Shown: in pieces, positions 24,748 to 33,923 of the stretch
How positions within the stretch are numbered: the stretch's first letter is position 1
Layout: every line of letters starts with the position of its first letter
From: Paenibacillus radicibacter
Lineage (GTDB): Bacteria > Bacillota > Bacilli > Paenibacillales > NBRC-103111
Direction of reading: 5' to 3'
Assembly: GCF_024721995.1 (NCBI RefSeq)
Contig: NZ_JANQBC010000014.1
Coordinates: forward strand, 62,001-126,000
DNA length: 64,000 nucleotides
The notes under the pieces: model-generated
Database searches by the model: none
Told to the model about the DNA's origin: nothing
What the model saw: the letters and a program-made list of their open reading frames with translations, nothing else
Position numbers and translations under genes: made by a program

Positions 24748-27051
24748 TTAAAAACTAAAATTCGGGCTATGATTTCCTTTGTAAGGTTCATGTTCAACGA
24801 ATACCGTTATGTCCTTGCCATCTTTGTCTTTACCCATTCTTTTATACGTAAATCTATTGTTATTAAGCTCTGTAAGTTCAAGCGTTGCACCATACTTATT
24901 CGTCCCAATGGAAACGTGAACTCTAATTTTATTCTCATGTATAATATCGAAGAAACCATAATCACCACGACTTACGCCTGTTTCTTTATTGAAGAATTCG
25001 TATTTATTCGTCTTGTCATCGAATTTAGCTACACTAATAAACATCGTATTATACTGCGTTACATCATTGCCTGCCTCATCTAACACTTTAGTACCGTTCC
25101 AAAGTGTGCTGCCCAAGATATTATCTCCATCTACGTCTTTCACAATTGTTCCGGTCACTGCGTTCAATTGCTTGTCCGAATCGGTAAACGAAAGTGCTTT
25201 GTCCTTATATGGAACATGCTCAACGAATACTTCTACATCGTTACCCTTCGCATCTTTACCCATTCTTTTATACGTAAAAATATTGCTATTTAGTTCTGTC
25301 ATGACCACGACAGCTTGATATTTCATTGATTCTGAGATCAGAATTCTCTTCTCGCCATCATTCGTAATAAAGAATGTTCCTTTATCTCCACGAGTTTGAC
25401 CTGTCTTCTTATCGAAGAATTCATATCTTCCTGTATTTGCATCATATTTTGCAAGACCAATGAAGCCCGCATTCTCTTTGGTTAGATCGTTATGATCTTT
25501 GTCGTATACGACTGTTCCTTGCCAATTTGTGCTACCTAGTATGTTAGCCATTTCTTGACCTTTTGTTAATTGGCGTCCCGCCGTGAATGATACGTTAGTA
25601 CCCGAAGCCCACGCATCAACAGGTGTAACTGTATATGTCATTCCTTCAACTAATTTGCTATTCGGCGCAAGATCGAACACACCTACAGCACCTTTACGGC
25701 TGGAATATTTGTATGTTGCGGTTAATTTGTCACCACTCGCTGCAGTCAGTGTCACGCTGCGGCCTGAGAACAACTCGTCGCCTGGATCTTGTGCTAATGT
25801 CACGTTAATCGATGTCTCGCTGATCGCTTGCGCTGCGGTTACTTGAAGCGCTTCGAACGATTTCGCTACGAACGTCGGATTTGCAATAGTTGCCCAGTCG
25901 GATGTCACGGTATATTTCACGCCAGGAGTCAAGACTTGTCCCTCTGGAAGACGGAATTTCGGCTCTTGCTTTCCATCGGTTGATTGTGTGAACGGCACAT
26001 ATTTCGCGATGATTGGTTGACCGCCTTCAGGTGTAATCGTTACTTGTCTCGCTTGCATAGAAGGGATAACCTGGTATGTCTTTTCACTTGCTTGTTCTTG
26101 ATCGTTCAATACAAAAGCATTCGCACCACGACCACCACTATAAGCCGAAATGATATATCCGTAATCCACCACGCCATTTGCTTTCAACGATTCGACTTCA
26201 AAAGTATCATTTGTTACTTGACTAGCGCTTGTCATATCCAATTTCGTTGCATTGCCTACAAAAGATCCTGATGACTGACCCTTATAAGCCAAGTTGTAAG
26301 TTGTTCCTGCTTTTTGCACAGAAGTCGGAACGATGTACGTCGCAATTGATCCTGTTTTCAAACGTGGCATGTTCGTAATCGTAAGTCCATCATTGAAAGT
26401 GAAATCTTCTTTGGCTTTTGCGAAAACTTCATCAGCAGCATTTAGCGGCTTGTCAAAAGTCACGATCAATGTAATCGCATTCAAGGAACGCACGCTTGTT
26501 ATCTTTGCATCACTCGTTGGGATTGCTTGACGTGCAGTTGATAGTTGGTAAGCAACTTCACCACGGGTAGCTTGGCTGTCTGCTGTGAAGAAAGAACTCA
26601 TCCAGTGGTTTACGGATAATACATCACGCTTCAGCGCCTTCGATACTATCTGAAGAAGTTCAGCATCCGTCACGTTACGGCTTGGATTGAATTGTCCATT
26701 CTGCGCATCCATGATGCCTAAACCAACGATTTCACTAGACGCGTTTGCATACCACGCATTCGTATTCACATCTGTTAAAGTTGCTTTATTCTTAACTGTT
26801 CCTTCAAGGTTAAATGTCTTCATAATCATCTGCGCTAGTTCTGCTCGTGTAATCAACTTGTCCTGTCCCATCGAGTGGTCTGGATACCCTTGCATAATCC
26901 CAGCTGTACTTAATGTCTGAATAGCAGATTGAATATCTTGATCGGTTAATGCGGCTTGGGCGTGAACTACATTATAAGGAATGCTTGTAGCACCTAGTGT
27001 GGCTGCTAGCATTAATGCTGCAACTTTTTTAGATTTAAGTATTTTAATCAT
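24748..27051 (-). CDS. S-layer-homology surface protein with two DUF4822-like repeats
   Basis: A 767-residue secreted protein. Signal peptide (about 1-34). Two SLH-like motifs follow (ITRAELAQMIMKTFNLEG around 70; VTDAELLQIVSKALKR around 125), a probable third near 160, which tether proteins to secondary cell-wall polymer. The middle (about 180-490) contains Ig-like segments. Two near-identical domains of about 120 residues follow (about 500-630 and 640-760), sharing LGSTNWQGT, YEFFDKKTGQTRGDKG and FTYKRMGKD motifs, resembling DUF4822. The ATG at 27051 follows GAGGAGG. The ligand is unknown. Confidence 0.85.
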   Translation of the reverse strand: MIKILKSKKVAALMLAATLGATSIPYNVVHAQAALTDQDIQSAIQTLSTAGIMQGYPDHSMGQDKLITRAELAQMIMKTFNLEGTVKNKATLTDVNTNAWYANASSEIVGLGIMDAQNGQFNPSRNVTDAELLQIVSKALKRDVLSVNHWMSSFFTADSQATRGEVAYQLSTARQAIPTSDAKITSVRSLNAITLIVTFDKPLNAADEVFAKAKEDFTFNDGLTITNMPRLKTGSIATYIVPTSVQKAGTTYNLAYKGQSSGSFVGNATKLDMTSASQVTNDTFEVESLKANGVVDYGYIISAYSGGRGANAFVLNDQEQASEKTYQVIPSMQARQVTITPEGGQPIIAKYVPFTQSTDGKQEPKFRLPEGQVLTPGVKYTVTSDWATIANPTFVAKSFEALQVTAAQAISETSINVTLAQDPGDELFSGRSVTLTAASGDKLTATYKYSSRKGAVGVFDLAPNSKLVEGMTYTVTPVDAWASGTNVSFTAGRQLTKGQEMANILGSTNWQGTVVYDKDHNDLTKENAGFIGLAKYDANTGRYEFFDKKTGQTRGDKGTFFITNDGEKRILISESMKYQAVVVMTELNSNIFTYKRMGKDAKGNDVEVFVEHVPYKDKALSFTDSDKQLNAVTGTIVKDVDGDNILGSTLWNGTKVLDEAGNDVTQYNTMFISVAKFDDKTNKYEFFNKETGVSRGDYGFFDIIHENKIRVHVSIGTNKYGATLELTELNNNRFTYKRMGKDKDGKDITVFVEHEPYKGNHSPNFSF

Positions 27052-27199
27052 ATTTGTTTCCTCCTCATATCTGTTGTTGTGATTAGCTATACCTGTATGA
27101 TAGAGGATAGAAATTAACGCCCAAGAAACGAATTATTAACAAATTCTAAACTGACCCTTAATTTTTTCGAAACATTCGTAAGTAACCGCTTCGTGCGAA

Positions 27200-27235
27200 C
27201 AAAAAAGACTCGCAGGTAATTGCCTACGAGCCGAT
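27200..27235 (-). terminator. Terminator after the AraC gene
   Basis: Imperfect stem CTCGCAGG...CCTACGAG (about 27208-27232) with a T-run on the minus strand (rc of 27200-27205). It follows the AraC stop by 23 bp. Confidence 0.65.
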
Positions 27236-27257
27236 TAATCCACTACTTAATAGAGAG

Positions 27258-28106
27258 TTACTTCTTCTTTACAGGTATCCAAATCTCCGCTGATTGATAC
27301 CCTGCCATTCCATAATACATTTCGAAGCTGGGTCCCTCAACCTGTTCGAATTCAGATGTGGGGAACCACTCCGTATATATCCGTTCCCATAGCTTTTGCA
27401 AATCACATTGAGGCTCCGGAAATATAGCCCATGTTAGCGCTGGGACAGATAGTTTTGTAAATCGATCAGGAATTTCGAGACCCTTTGGTAAGTAATAACT
27501 TACCATGTACTTGAAAGATTCTTTAGTGTGATCGTATAAGGTGGCGTGCAACATGGTATCACCAAAACGTCCCAGTAATTCGTTCATAAGACCAACACTA
27601 CCATCTTCATCACATTGTGTACGAAACTCAGGGACTTCAGAAAATGCTATTTTCCTATTTGAATTTATAAGACCATAGACTCCAAACATCTCAAACGACT
27701 TTCTTTGTTCGATTCGATAATTCATTTCGATATCTCCTTTTATTGAAATATGAAAGGACATTCGAGGATAGGCTTTGAGAGAAACACCCTTATCGCGTGC
27801 AGATATCGGCATGATCCCATGAAGATTCTTAAATGCCCGTGAAAAAGCTTCTGGCGAATCATATCCATATTTCATCGCTACATCAATAACTCTTACCTCT
27901 GTTGTCTGCAGCTCAAATGCCGCTAATGTCAACCGTCGACGTCGAATGTACTCCGATAACGATACGCCAGTAATAAATGGAAACATTCGTTGAAAATGAT
28001 AAGTAGAGCAACAAGCTCTCTGGGCTATTTCATCATATGAGATATGATCCACTAGATTTGTTTCGATATATTCCATGGCACTATTCATTCTGTCCAACCA
28101 ATCCAT
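27258..28106 (-). CDS. AraC-family regulator with GyrI-like effector domain
   Basis: A 282-residue protein. The N-terminal part (about 1-105) is an AraC double helix-turn-helix (YHFQRMFPFITGVSLSEYIRRRRLTLAAFEL ... VIDVAMKYGYDSPEAFSRAFKNLHGIMP). The C-terminal part (about 120-282) has the SOUL/GyrI-like small-molecule-binding pattern, ending GPSFEMYYGMAGYQSAEIWIPVKK. This is the SoxS/Rob-like or BmrR-like architecture that senses drugs. The ATG at 28106 has AAAGGAGGG. It is likely a drug- or stress-responsive activator; no target is adjacent except the deacetylase upstream. Confidence 0.9.
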   Translation of the reverse strand: MDWLDRMNSAMEYIETNLVDHISYDEIAQRACCSTYHFQRMFPFITGVSLSEYIRRRRLTLAAFELQTTEVRVIDVAMKYGYDSPEAFSRAFKNLHGIMPISARDKGVSLKAYPRMSFHISIKGDIEMNYRIEQRKSFEMFGVYGLINSNRKIAFSEVPEFRTQCDEDGSVGLMNELLGRFGDTMLHATLYDHTKESFKYMVSYYLPKGLEIPDRFTKLSVPALTWAIFPEPQCDLQKLWERIYTEWFPTSEFEQVEGPSFEMYYGMAGYQSAEIWIPVKKK

Positions 28107-28199
28107 CGTTTTCCCTCCTTTCAAGATCTAATGTATCGCATTCAAAAGATGCATACCTTGCATTTACTGCACGAAAAAGTCAGCATGTTGATGATAATA

Positions 28200-29285
28200 T
28201 TATCCTTCTTTCAAAACAATCTCCGATTCCAAGCCCATCTGTTCACAGAGCTTGTGTATTCGCCGCATATCCATGCTGCTGGTAATCCATTTGCATCCTA
28301 AGTTTGATGCCTCCTGAGAAGCCCATTGCAGGATATATACCAAGGCATCCGCATGGGATTCTTTCGTAGCGAAGTCCTCCAGCACCAGCACATCGCCTTG
28401 TACCGATACTCTCACGTATGCCCAATGCTGCTCCGCAAAACTGCGCGCGAATAAACGTGATTCTCCATCCAGCTGATTCTGCTTGGAGAGTACTTGGAGC
28501 CATTTACTATAGGCATCGAATCCTGTCGGAGCCTTAAGATTCCCCCATTCAAGTGAATCAGCAGCCAGCTTCCTCAGTTCATCTTCCTTATCGACGTTCT
28601 TCCACTGCTCACTATTGAAAGAATCTTGAAGCGTTGGTTTGAAGCGAACTTGCCAACTACGTTTAGCTGCTTTGAATCCATCGGCATGCAGCAGTTGGGA
28701 TACTGTAACCATGGCAAGACCTTTCGCATGAGCATGTTGAACGAGTGTTTTAACGGCTTGTGGCGTTTCTTTGGCAATTTCATTAGCATGAAACATAAAT
28801 ATCGCTCCATTGACAAGCTTCGGTATCACCCTTTCCACAAGCTGCGCACATGGTGGTCCCGACCAGTCTACAGTATCCTTGCCCTCGACGTTCAGATAGT
28901 TCCATTCCTGAAGCCACTGCAAGTTCTCCTCCCGATAAGAGGCATAAGGAAAACGAATAATGGACGGAACCGGTCTTCCTGTTGCCTCTTGGTATGCTAG
29001 CTCCGCCAGTTTCAGTTCTTCGAAGAATACGGATTTGCTCACATCTGCCATTCTACGATGATGATAGGTATGGGTTGTGAGCTCATGTCCTCTGGCTAGC
29101 ATTTCTCTTGCTTTTGCCGGATAACGATCGAACCACTCTCCCGTTAAAAAAAACGTCCCACGTGCGCCTCCCTGTTCCAAGGCATCCAGCCATGCGTCAA
29201 TAGGAGTCCGCATAGGACCATCATCAAATGTAAAAGCACAGTGAGCAACCGCTGAGTTTCCGCGAGAAATTACTAAATTTGTCAT
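28200..29285 (-). CDS. Polysaccharide deacetylase with a fused C-terminal GNAT-like domain
   Basis: A 361-residue soluble protein. Residues 12-200 form a NodB domain with AFTFDDGPM and the zinc His residues in ELTTHTYHHRR. There is no signal peptide or membrane helix. Residues about 205-361 form an extra domain; its last part (ADALVYILQWASQEASNLGCKWITSSMDMRRIHKLCEQMGL) looks like an acetyltransferase-type fold, unusual for this family. The ATG at 29285 follows GGGAGAG. It lies 31 bp downstream of an MFS gene and may share its transcript. Confidence 0.78.
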   Translation of the reverse strand: MTNLVISRGNSAVAHCAFTFDDGPMRTPIDAWLDALEQGGARGTFFLTGEWFDRYPAKAREMLARGHELTTHTYHHRRMADVSKSVFFEELKLAELAYQEATGRPVPSIIRFPYASYREENLQWLQEWNYLNVEGKDTVDWSGPPCAQLVERVIPKLVNGAIFMFHANEIAKETPQAVKTLVQHAHAKGLAMVTVSQLLHADGFKAAKRSWQVRFKPTLQDSFNSEQWKNVDKEDELRKLAADSLEWGNLKAPTGFDAYSKWLQVLSKQNQLDGESRLFARSFAEQHWAYVRVSVQGDVLVLEDFATKESHADALVYILQWASQEASNLGCKWITSSMDMRRIHKLCEQMGLESEIVLKEG

Positions 29286-29315
29286 CAATTCTTCTCTCCC
29301 ATTCCTATCTACTAT

Positions 29316-30554
29316 TCAACCACTAATAGGTAAATCACGAATTTCAAGCTTTCGTTGCTGCCGTCCATACAATCCAGCGAGCGCAGCGGAAATTGCCATA
29401 AAGATTGCGCTGGATGCTACTCCCAATTGCAATCCGTACTGTTCGACCACCACGCCTCCAACGATAGGACCCATAATCTGTCCATAGGCAAAAAAAGCAG
29501 TGGCTATGCTAAGGCATGCTGCATATGCATGTTGAGGGACATGGCGACGAAGGAGCGCAGTCGTCATCAAGGGCGGGGTAATAAAGGAAACCAGTCCAAT
29601 CAGGGTAGCTCCAAGCACAATAAAGAATATATTATTGGTAATTACTCCACTCACTCCGATCGTCCCTAAGGTTAATCCTAACGCAAGCGTATACCCACTT
29701 GGCCATCGATCAATCGCTTTGCCACCGATCCATCCGTTAAATAAACCCGCAAATCCGATTCCAGACCATATAAATCCAGCATAGAGGGACGGAATTCCTT
29801 TGATCACCAAATAGGGAATCAAGTACGTGAAATAAATGATATATCCTGAGCCGAAGAAGAAATAAGAAGCGATTAAGAACAAGAGTCTCTTTGGGCTAAG
29901 CAGGAGACGATACACTTTTTCGCTTTCTTTGTCCCTTTGCTTCGATTTGATCTGTGAGGATATTTGCTCGGTTCCTGTTTTTCTGGTGACGACCTCGAAA
30001 CCGATCGCCACAATTACACCAAATACGCCCATAATCACCCAAGCATACCGCCATCCCTGCATGTGCGAAGGATTTATGGTAAAGGGAGCGAATACACCCG
30101 TCACTAGAATCCCGGCTGATCCGCCTAGCCATATAAGACCTGACGCCACTCCCTGTTCCTTCGGACGAACGGCATCCATTGCAATGGACAGAACTAATAC
30201 AGTAGCGATGGCAGATAACAACCCAATGACGAACCGCCAAAACCCAAGATCAGTGAAATTCTCACTAAATGCCGAGCCGATCAATGTTAATCCGAGAAGT
30301 AAGCATGTCACCCGATTTAGGATAGGTTTGTATTCTGGAAACCTCGAGATCAAGGGAGATAGACACAATGTCCCAACCAAATAACCGATAAAGTTGACAG
30401 TGCCGAGTATACCGAGCTGTCCATAGCTCCCCCCGATCCCTCTCTGTATCCCAGGCAAGAACATCCCGTAAGAGAGTCGGGAAAATCCGAGTATAACGAC
30501 GAACAACAACGATGCCCATAGCGTAATCCAATTAAACGCGGATCTAGTACCCAT
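29316..30554 (-). CDS. YbfB/YjiJ-family MFS transporter
   Basis: A protein of about 412 residues with 12 predicted membrane helices. The N-terminus ITLWASLLFVVILGFSRLSYGMFLPGIQRGIGGSYGQLGILGTVNFIGYLVGTL is typical of the YbfB/YjiJ group. The substrate is unknown. The chosen ATG (30554) has GGGGAG at a better distance than the ATG at 30563. It is divergent from a LysR gene, with a palindrome at 30630-30644 in the gap, so it is likely under LysR control. Confidence 0.86.
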   Translation of the reverse strand: MGTRSAFNWITLWASLLFVVILGFSRLSYGMFLPGIQRGIGGSYGQLGILGTVNFIGYLVGTLCLSPLISRFPEYKPILNRVTCLLLGLTLIGSAFSENFTDLGFWRFVIGLLSAIATVLVLSIAMDAVRPKEQGVASGLIWLGGSAGILVTGVFAPFTINPSHMQGWRYAWVIMGVFGVIVAIGFEVVTRKTGTEQISSQIKSKQRDKESEKVYRLLLSPKRLLFLIASYFFFGSGYIIYFTYLIPYLVIKGIPSLYAGFIWSGIGFAGLFNGWIGGKAIDRWPSGYTLALGLTLGTIGVSGVITNNIFFIVLGATLIGLVSFITPPLMTTALLRRHVPQHAYAACLSIATAFFAYGQIMGPIVGGVVVEQYGLQLGVASSAIFMAISAALAGLYGRQQRKLEIRDLPISG

Positions 30555-30629
30555 CTCTCCCATCTCCCCCCAAATATGAAGTTGATCCTATTGTAAAATG
30601 GAAGGATATTTTTGTAAAATTGAATAATA

Positions 30630-30644
30630 TGAATAATTTATTCA
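30630..30644. promoter_or_regulatory. Palindrome in the LysR/MFS intergenic region
   Basis: TGAATAA-T-TTATTCA is a perfect 15-bp palindrome between the divergent genes, 26 bp before the LysR start. Being palindromic and AT-rich it is a plausible LTTR recognition site, though it does not match the classical T-N11-A form precisely. Confidence 0.5.
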
Positions 30645-30669
30645 GATTTCTTAAACAAAGGTGATGTTA

Positions 30670-31575
30670 ATGGATCTTGTAGCTTTAAAAACCTTCGAGG
30701 CTTGCGTGCGTCATGGTCATTTTCTTAAAGCCGCTGAAGAGCTCCAGTATGCTCCCTCTACGGTTACTCTTCAGATTCAACGTCTCGAAGCTGATCTAGG
30801 CGTTACTTTATTCGTGCGCCATAGAAAACGTGTGATCGTAACCGAAGCGGGTCGATGGCTCCATCATGAGGCTTCGACTTTACTTAAGTCGATTGGAAAC
30901 ATGAGACAGACTGTCTCAGAAATTGCTGCTGGAGACAACGGCTTGGTACGGTTTGCCGCTATCGAACCTATTGCTAGCCAGCAGTTAGCGACTATAATTG
31001 CTAACTTTTGCATGACAAAGCCAAAAGTGGAGTTATCGATGGAGGTAAGCGGTAGCCGATCAATTGCGGAGCGGGTTCGCTCAGGTGATTTAGATTTCGG
31101 CGTGTGCTCCACACCTCCCTCTAAGCTTTTACTGGAGTTTGAGCCGCTGATCGAGGAAAGATTAGGGATCATGTTGAACATCAATCACCCACTTGCAAGT
31201 CGAGATAGCATCACATTAAGTGATCTCGTGGGATTAACCCTTCTAGTTAAAGAACCTACTTGTATCTATCGAGAGCTTTGGGAAACGACAATTTATGGGG
31301 GTGAGCAAAACCTGTTCTCTTATATGGAAATTGGAAGTTTCTTTGTCATTCAACAAATGGTTAAGGCTGAGTTCGGAATTGGGATTGTTCCGTTGTACCA
31401 TGGTCTGGAACAGGAAGCCACTGTGGTTATAAGACCTATAACTAATTTGAATCCTGTCGTTACTGTAGGAATTGCATATAAAGATAAGAATCTTATGGGC
31501 ATGGCTGCATTCATGTTGATGGAAGCAATGAAGAGCTTATGTGAAACAAACCTACACTTCCAAGAGAATGATTAA
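30670..31575 (+). CDS. LysR-family regulator
   Basis: A 301-residue LTTR with the helix-turn-helix in LVALKTFEACVRHGHFLKAAEELQYAPSTVTLQIQRLEADLGVTLFVRHRKRVIVTEAGRW, and an effector-binding domain. The ATG at 30670 follows AAAGGTG at 6 nt. It is divergent from the YbfB/YjiJ MFS gene, the likely target. The inducer is unknown. Confidence 0.88.
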   Translation: MDLVALKTFEACVRHGHFLKAAEELQYAPSTVTLQIQRLEADLGVTLFVRHRKRVIVTEAGRWLHHEASTLLKSIGNMRQTVSEIAAGDNGLVRFAAIEPIASQQLATIIANFCMTKPKVELSMEVSGSRSIAERVRSGDLDFGVCSTPPSKLLLEFEPLIEERLGIMLNINHPLASRDSITLSDLVGLTLLVKEPTCIYRELWETTIYGGEQNLFSYMEIGSFFVIQQMVKAEFGIGIVPLYHGLEQEATVVIRPITNLNPVVTVGIAYKDKNLMGMAAFMLMEAMKSLCETNLHFQEND

Positions 31576-31607
31576 GAAATTCTGATTTCGCGTCATTTCA
31601 AAAGAAT

Positions 31608-31630
31608 AAGCAGGCTGTGTCAGCCTGCTT
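31608..31630. terminator. Bidirectional terminator between LysR and the repeat protein
   Basis: AAGCAGGCTG (31608-31617), loop TGT, CAGCCTGCTT (31621-31630): a perfect 10-bp stem between convergent genes. Confidence 0.85.
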
Positions 31631-31647
31631 GTTAATAAGTCCTAATC

Positions 31648-32421
31648 CTATCCTGTATATTTAATATTTACTGTTTGGCCTAAGTTCGCGATTACAGTCC
31701 AACCTGCCGGTATAGGGAAACCAGCAAGGACATTCACAACCGTACCCAAGGGAGCCCCAATTAAGTTCTTAATCCAAACCGCAGTATCCGTCTTATTAAT
31801 GACTGCCCACCCGGTTGGAAGCGGTGAAATCGGTAAGATTGTCAGGGTCTCTCCGTATGCTATTCCGATCACGTACTTAATAGTCATCGTAGAACCTATC
31901 GTATTGACAATCACCCAGCCATTAGGTAATGGAGTACCAACTAATACGGTGACTTGTGCACCCGTTGGGGCTCCATTTAGATTTTGGATCCACACAGCAC
32001 TATCTGTTCTGTTTGTCATCGCCCATCCAGCAGGAAGAGGTGAAATGGGCACGACCGTATATATTACCCCGTAACTAGCTCCGTTCGCATTTTTAAGTGT
32101 AATGGAAGAAGGTGTCTGGTTAATAACGACCCAACCACTCGGAACTGCACTACCAAGCTCCGCGACTACTTGTTCGCCTGTTGCTCCACCGATCAAGCAC
32201 TTAGCCGTAATATTATCGCCGTTCTTGAGTGAGATAATCCATCCAGCAGGCAGTGTTGTACCAACCGGCACAACAGTTGTCACTCCATAACTAGAGCAGT
32301 TGAATGTTGCATTACTTGTGGCAGCACTTGCTACAGATGAGAATGCACCAACGTTTAAGCCTAACGAAAAGCTAAGTAAGAGTGCAAGTATGACCATTCT
32401 TGATAGTCCCTTTTTAAGCAT
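31648..32421 (-). CDS. Secreted protein made of six 36-residue tandem repeats
   Basis: A 257-residue protein. It has a signal peptide (MLKKGLSRMVILALLLSFSL... to about residue 34). The rest is six tandem units of about 36 residues, each with an xxLPxGWxxxN turn followed by (V/I)xIKNxxGAxxG. Odd units (PISPLPAGWAM, PISPLPTGWAV) differ from even ones (VGTPLPNGWVI), so an ancestral pair was probably duplicated. I recognise no known family. The ATG at 32421 is chosen over an upstream one lacking a signal peptide. Function unknown; a wall- or sugar-binding role is a guess. Confidence 0.75.
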   Translation of the reverse strand: MLKKGLSRMVILALLLSFSLGLNVGAFSSVASAATSNATFNCSSYGVTTVVPVGTTLPAGWIISLKNGDNITAKCLIGGATGEQVVAELGSAVPSGWVVINQTPSSITLKNANGASYGVIYTVVPISPLPAGWAMTNRTDSAVWIQNLNGAPTGAQVTVLVGTPLPNGWVIVNTIGSTMTIKYVIGIAYGETLTILPISPLPTGWAVINKTDTAVWIKNLIGAPLGTVVNVLAGFPIPAGWTVIANLGQTVNIKYTG

Positions 32422-32506
32422 TGTTCCATCATTCCCTTCTATTAATTGGTTTAGGAGATTGAATATCACTAGTCTATTCCAATATTTGCCACTAGTCAAT
32501 CAAATG

Positions 32507-32541
32507 AAATCACCCGACTTCTTAGTAGAGTCGGGTGATTT
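32507..32541. terminator. Terminator after the DinB-like gene
   Basis: A 13-bp stem (32507-32519 and 32529-32541) with a T-run of the plus strand. It lies 68 bp past the stop of the minus-strand DinB-like gene. Confidence 0.75.
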
Positions 32542-32608
32542 TTTTAATAACATAGAGTTATTCTTCAGCATGACATCGTTTCTCCCGGCTGAGATCAGTT
32601 AAAGTCGA

Positions 32609-33082
32609 TCAGGAGGATGGCTTTACACTTTTTATCATTTGTTTAATAGCTCCCAGATGATAGGCAGAATGAGCCAGAGACGATAATACTTCATTGGCAA
32701 GTAGTTCATTCCAGTCAATAACGTCAATTGATTCCAATAGCGTTAAGTATTCATTTCGCAATCCTTCCTGGATTCGATTCCATTCCTGCTCATCTACCGA
32801 ATGAATACCCCAACTCTTTCTCCAGTCCATTTCCGGTTGTTTCCCTTGTCTTATGATCTCATTGGTTCCCCACATGTGATAACGGATGTGATCAATATGC
32901 GCAGCCAATGTTGTTCCATGAACAGCTATTGAAGCTTGATCGTAAGACATCCCCTCTAGTACACCGAAAATGCCAGAATTCGGCTTGGAATCCGTGAACC
33001 AACTTCCTTTTACAGGAACTGGTGGGCCTTCGAATGTTTCCTTTACCATCGTTTTAACCGAGTTTCTTAATATTTCACTCAT
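32609..33082 (-). CDS. DinB-superfamily protein
   Basis: A 157-residue protein with a four-helix-bundle DinB pattern. Possible metal ligands are His residues in AAHIDHIRYHMWG (about 60-70) and SSLAHSAYHLGAIKQM near residue 145. The ATG at 33082 follows GGAGG. It is distinct in sequence from the DinB protein at 20587. It is divergent from the CGNR gene. The reaction is unknown. Confidence 0.78.
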   Translation of the reverse strand: MSEILRNSVKTMVKETFEGPPVPVKGSWFTDSKPNSGIFGVLEGMSYDQASIAVHGTTLAAHIDHIRYHMWGTNEIIRQGKQPEMDWRKSWGIHSVDEQEWNRIQEGLRNEYLTLLESIDVIDWNELLANEVLSSLAHSAYHLGAIKQMIKSVKPSS

Positions 33083-33212
33083 GTTTAATACCTCCAATAG
33101 AATTTAGGTGATTTCATATCGCATGATGGGTCGTTTCGGATGGTGGCGATGATCTTCTTCCAAGATACATATAACCCTCTAAAGTTGTTTTGATGGTTAT
33201 ATTATCCAGAGA

Positions 33213-33242
33213 TTGATTCTAACTGTCAATACCTTTTATAAT
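33213..33242 (+). promoter_or_regulatory. Sigma-A type promoter for the CGNR-PfpI operon
   Basis: TTGATT (33213-33218), an 18-bp spacer, TATAAT (33237-33242), 40 bp before the CGNR start. Confidence 0.65.
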
Positions 33243-33282
33243 GGTTATAGAAAATACATGCGGTAAGACAAGGGGAAGTCAT

Positions 33283-33906
33283 ATGTCGGATATAAATAAA
33301 GAGGTAAATAAGCCTGATTTACTCGGCGGACGTTTGTGTTTGGATTTTGCCAATACAGTAGGTTGGCACGATAGCATTGAGGAATCCAAGGAGTCGCTAA
33401 CGAGTTACGAGAAACTGGTAAACTGGAGTTTGCATGCCAATATTCTTAATAAGACGCAATCACTTTCACTACTCAAAAAAGCAGAAAATCAACCTTCTCA
33501 GGCAAAAGAAGTTCTTGAGCAAGCCATTGAGCTGCGGGAATCGATTTACCAAATTCTTAGTCTAGTATTAAATAATAAAACACCAGACTCTAAAGATCTC
33601 TCTGTACTCAATTCTGCCTTAGGTAATGTTTATGGGAAGATGCGAGTCGTACATGGAGAGAATAAATTTTCATTGGAATTTATGAATGATGAAGATGCTT
33701 TAGACGTAATGCTTCCACCGATTGTTCAATCTGCTATAGACATTCTCACTTCTGAAAAAGAACTTAGTAGAGTGAAAAAATGCGAAGGAGATCCGTGTGG
33801 TTGGCTGTTTTTGGATACAAGCCGCAATCGCAGCAGGCGTTGGTGTTCGATGGCGGATTGTGGGAATCGTGCAAAAGCAAAGCGATTTTATCATAATAAA
33901 AAATGA
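33283..33906 (+). CDS. CGNR zinc-finger/ABATE-domain protein
   Basis: A 207-residue protein. N-terminal ABATE domain with LLGGRLCLDFANTVGW at about 12-28. The C-terminal CGNR zinc finger reads KKCEGDPCGWLFLDTSRNRSRRWCSMADCGNRAKAKRF, with the four expected Cys residues. This family consists of presumed nucleic-acid-binding stress-linked regulators. The ATG at 33283 follows AAGGGGAAG. It is followed, with stop and start overlapping (ATGA), by the PfpI-type protein, so the two form an operon. Confidence 0.88.
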   Translation: MSDINKEVNKPDLLGGRLCLDFANTVGWHDSIEESKESLTSYEKLVNWSLHANILNKTQSLSLLKKAENQPSQAKEVLEQAIELRESIYQILSLVLNNKTPDSKDLSVLNSALGNVYGKMRVVHGENKFSLEFMNDEDALDVMLPPIVQSAIDILTSEKELSRVKKCEGDPCGWLFLDTSRNRSRRWCSMADCGNRAKAKRFYHNKK

Positions 33907-33923
33907 TGGACGGTGTTCCAATT

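Noticed and set aside
24760-25320. Repeated blocks in the SLH gene as insertion elements
   Set aside because: The copies are in frame within one long coding sequence and lack terminal inverted repeats.
31799-32290. Apparent DNA-level repeats in 31648-32421 as a CRISPR-like or satellite array
   Set aside because: They are in-frame codons of a repeated protein, without spacers, and vary as protein-coding repeats do.
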